Shown here piece by piece: positions 22,025-24,698 of a stretch of DNA of 24,698 bases (positions are counted from its first letter, which is position 1; every line of letters starts with the position of its first letter). The DNA is from UBA927 sp964367095 (GTDB lineage: Bacteria; Patescibacteriota; Microgenomatia; UBA10105; UBA927). Made by a program: the position numbers and the translations under genes. Under the pieces are notes generated by a model. It had not been told where the DNA came from and ran no database searches. It was given only the letters and a program-made list of their open reading frames with translations. The DNA is taken from positions 1 through 24,698 of the forward strand of contig CAYIXE010000009.1 in the NCBI GenBank assembly GCA_964367095.1. The letters are read 5' to 3'.

Positions 22025-24523
22025 ATGGCCAACATTGGAAAAGTCAAAGAGTCAGACATCGTCGTTGAAATGCAGAAATCATACCTTGACTATGCGATGT
22101 CTGTCATCGTGTCTCGCGCTCTTCCCGACGTACGGGACGGCTTAAAGCCCGTCCACCGGAGAATTCTTTACGCGATGCATCAGATGGGCCTTCACCACAC
22201 CTCAAAATACAGAAAAAGCGCAACGGTAGTAGGAGAAGTATTAGGAAAATATCATCCCCATGGAGATGCACCCGTCTATGAATCCATGGTTCGTTTGGCA
22301 CAAAATTTCTCCATCCGTTATCCACTCGTTGATGGTCAGGGAAACTTCGGATCAATTGATGGGGATCCGCCAGCTGCCATGCGGTATACAGAAGCTCGCT
22401 CTTCGGCAATTTCTGCAGAAATGCTTTTGGATATCGAAAAAGAAACAGTCGACTTTGAACCAAACTTTGACGGCACGATCAAAGAGCCGCTGTACTTGCC
22501 CGCCAAGCTTCCGAATTTACTTCTTATGGGATCAGAAGGAATCGCTGTGGGTATGGCGACCAAAATTCCACCGCATAATTTAGGTGAGCTGGTCGATGCT
22601 ATCGTATTTTTAATTAGTAAAACGAAAGTCTCAAACATCGAATCAGGAAAAGCGCCTACCTTTGTATTTACGGCTACTGTTGAGGATCTGATGGAATTTG
22701 TCACGGGTCCTGACTTTCCAACTGCGGGTATGATTTATGACATCAATGAAATAAAAAGTGCTTATGCGACAGGAAAAGGAAAAATAGTTATTCGCGGCAA
22801 GGCAGAAATTGAAGAAATGGGGAACGGCAAAAGTGCAATAGCTATTTCTGAACTTCCGTATCAGGTAAACAAAGCCAATTTAGTCGCTCGGATTGCAGAT
22901 CTTGTCAAAGACAAAAAAATCGACGGCATCTCTGATCTACGCGACGAATCTGACAGACGAGGAATTCGGGTCGTTGTGGAACTCAAGCGAGATGCCCAAC
23001 CCAAACGCGTGCTGAACAATCTCTACAAACAAACGGAACTGCAAACCTCATTTCCTGTAAACACCGTGGCACTTGTGGATGGCACACCCCGCACACTGAC
23101 CCTTCGAGAAATTTTAGAAGAGTACGTAAAACATAGGCATAGTGTAATACGAAGAAGAAGCGAATTTGAACTCAGAGAAGCACGCTCACGCGAACACATT
23201 TTGGAAGGATTAAAAATCGCGGTCGATCACATCGATGAAGTGATTTCTATAATCAAAAAAAGCAAAGATGCAGAAGAAGCCAAACAGAAGTTAAAATCAC
23301 GGTTTGGGCTCTCAGAATTACAAGCCGTCGCAATTTTAGATATGCAGCTTCGTCGATTAGCAGCCCTCGAACGACAAAAAATCGAGGACGAACTTTCAAT
23401 GATTCGCGAAACAATTGCCTATCTTTTGGATCTTTTGGATCACCCGGAAAAAATTCTCAAAGTGATAAAAGATGAAATCATCAAACTCAAAGAAAAATTT
23501 GGCGACGCTCGGCGTACCAAGGTATTTAAAAGCAAGGTGGGTGAATTTACCGATGAACAACTTATTCCTAACGAAGAGACGATTATCACGATGACGGAAA
23601 CAGGCTACATCAAACGCGTCCCGCGATCGTCATTCAAACTCCAAGAACGCGGAGGCAAAGGAGTCATCGGCATGACGACCAAAGACGAAGATGCCATCGG
23701 CAAATTAGTGTCCGCTCATACCCATGATAATCTCTTGTTTTTCTCAGATCGGGGCAAGGTGTATCAGGTACGCGTCTGGGATATCCCAGAAGGAAGCCGC
23801 CAATCCAAGGGTCAGGCGGTCGTCAATTTAATTAATACAGAAAGTACCGAAAAAGTCACCTCTATTCTTACCTACAGCTTAGACAAAAAAGAACAAAAAG
23901 AACGAGGCATTGCCTATATCTTGATGGCCACCAAACGGGGAGTCGTCAAAAAAACTAAATTGTCTGAATACGAAAATATCAGACGCAATGGCTTAGTTTC
24001 CATCAAATTAGAAAGTGGAGATTCGTTAATCTGGGCCAAGCTCACAAGTGGAGAAGATGACGTGCTTCTCGTATCTCACGAGGGTAAATCTATCCGATTT
24101 GCGGAATCTGAAGTCCGTCACACCGGCCGCGATACGATGGGCGTGAGAGGAATACTTTTAAAAACCGGCGACTTTATCGTCGGTATGGACATGATTACCG
24201 CCAAAAATAAAAAGGTAGATTTCTTTACGGTGATGGAGAAGGGGATTGGTAAAAAAACGAATGTCACAGGATTTCCCAAACAACGACGCGGCGGACAAGG
24301 GGTAAAGGTGGCAGAGATCAAAGAAAAAACAGGAAAAGTTGTCGTTTCTCAAATGGTTCCTGAAAATGCTGAGGAAGTTATATTGACATCGGTTAAAGGT
24401 CAAGTCGTGAAGTTGCCGCTTCAATCAGTACCGCAACTCTCGCGCGCAACATCCGGCGTTATCTTAATGCGCTTTGCGGATAAAGGTGATACTATAGCCG
24501 CTGCCACCTGTCTCACCAAATAA
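22025..24523 (+). CDS. gyrA: DNA gyrase subunit A
   Basis: The DNA-cleaving subunit of gyrase, 832 residues, full length. The N-terminal breakage-reunion domain has the catalytic Tyr121 (AAMRYTEARSS) and the opening YLDYAMSVIVSRALPDVRDGLKPVHRRILY. The quinolone region reads HPHGDAPVYESMVR: positions equal to E. coli Ser83, Ala84 and Asp87 are Ala82, Pro83 and Glu86. The C-terminal beta-pinwheel domain carries the GyrA box QRRGGQG at 753-759, which wraps DNA and marks gyrase rather than topoisomerase IV. No strong ribosome site is seen; it starts 13 bases after hppA. Confidence 0.95.
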   Translation: MANIGKVKESDIVVEMQKSYLDYAMSVIVSRALPDVRDGLKPVHRRILYAMHQMGLHHTSKYRKSATVVGEVLGKYHPHGDAPVYESMVRLAQNFSIRYPLVDGQGNFGSIDGDPPAAMRYTEARSSAISAEMLLDIEKETVDFEPNFDGTIKEPLYLPAKLPNLLLMGSEGIAVGMATKIPPHNLGELVDAIVFLISKTKVSNIESGKAPTFVFTATVEDLMEFVTGPDFPTAGMIYDINEIKSAYATGKGKIVIRGKAEIEEMGNGKSAIAISELPYQVNKANLVARIADLVKDKKIDGISDLRDESDRRGIRVVVELKRDAQPKRVLNNLYKQTELQTSFPVNTVALVDGTPRTLTLREILEEYVKHRHSVIRRRSEFELREARSREHILEGLKIAVDHIDEVISIIKKSKDAEEAKQKLKSRFGLSELQAVAILDMQLRRLAALERQKIEDELSMIRETIAYLLDLLDHPEKILKVIKDEIIKLKEKFGDARRTKVFKSKVGEFTDEQLIPNEETIITMTETGYIKRVPRSSFKLQERGGKGVIGMTTKDEDAIGKLVSAHTHDNLLFFSDRGKVYQVRVWDIPEGSRQSKGQAVVNLINTESTEKVTSILTYSLDKKEQKERGIAYILMATKRGVVKKTKLSEYENIRRNGLVSIKLESGDSLIWAKLTSGEDDVLLVSHEGKSIRFAESEVRHTGRDTMGVRGILLKTGDFIVGMDMITAKNKKVDFFTVMEKGIGKKTNVTGFPKQRRGGQGVKVAEIKEKTGKVVVSQMVPENAEEVILTSVKGQVVKLPLQSVPQLSRATSGVILMRFADKGDTIAAATCLTK

Positions 24524-24527
24524 TTTC

Positions 24528-24698
24528 ATGGCAAAAACTCCAGTACAATTTACAATTGTACACGCAGATCTTGCAGGCCACGAAGGCATTGTTGCTGCAG
24601 TCTATGATATCAATCGACCGTCGAGAGGTCTAACACCATTCGACAGAGTTACCTTCGACAATATAACATCGTTACGAAAACCTGTCAGAGAAGCAGTC
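24528..24698 (+). CDS. Start of an unrecognised gene, cut by the window end
   Basis: An ATG four bases after the gyrA stop opens a frame of 57 codons that runs off the window without a stop. It begins MAKTPVQFTIVHADLAGHEG and continues soluble, with no signal peptide. I do not recognise the family from this fragment. The close spacing suggests cotranscription with gyrA. Confidence 0.55.
   Translation, partial: MAKTPVQFTIVHADLAGHEGIVAAVYDINRPSRGLTPFDRVTFDNITSLRKPVREAV

Overview
The window reads as a chromosome segment of a bacterium with a lean, moderately AT-rich genome, most likely a member of the Candidate Phyla Radiation (Patescibacteria). This is inferred from the gene set: a compact type IV pilus locus with several short pilins, a very short DNA polymerase III delta-prime-like protein, a membrane pyrophosphatase next to gyrA, many starts without a clear Shine-Dalgarno sequence, and genes that abut or overlap. 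TGA is used as a normal stop (for example at the pilD/pilin ATGA overlap), so the UGA=Gly code of some relatives does not apply. The lineage cannot be fixed without a marker-gene tree.

Layout. An IS481/IS3-like insertion sequence (188-1262) with imperfect inverted ends and an ATTTT target duplication lies at the left edge. A minus-strand block follows (reading right to left): pilD, four pilin-like genes, and three genes of unknown function, two of which look like one gene split at a G8/C8 tract. In the middle, a plus-strand RAYT (REP-associated tyrosine transposase) sits between two identical 38-bp repeats. It is followed by a YfhO-like membrane protein that converges on, and overlaps, a DUF2723-type membrane protein. 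The core pilus operon pilB-pilT-pilC, then a pilin with its own promoter and the DUF2723 gene, runs on the minus strand from 15639. A plus-strand block follows: a holB-like gene, gyrB carrying an HNH-containing intein, hppA, gyrA and the start of an unrecognised gene.

How the genes work together. PilB (extension ATPase), PilT (retraction ATPase), PilC (platform), PilD (prepilin peptidase) and at least five class III signal-peptide proteins would build a type IV pilus. The two large membrane proteins nearby have the look of GT-C type glycosyltransferases and may modify surface proteins or pilins (inference). GyrA and GyrB make DNA gyrase. HppA is predicted to be a potassium-independent, ion-pumping pyrophosphatase.

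The most unusual content is small mobile DNA. (1) A 38-bp repeat in three identical copies (6134, 6882, 16355) contains a perfect 7-bp hairpin and a GCGAAGC mini-hairpin, and two copies bracket the RAYT. (2) A roughly 103-bp element with TATACCC ends occurs twice in opposite orientation. One copy appears to have inserted in frame in the leader peptide of a pilin gene, the other directly in front of gyrB. (3) A 100-bp segment with a potential three-way fold lies between 10-bp direct repeats at the end of gyrB.
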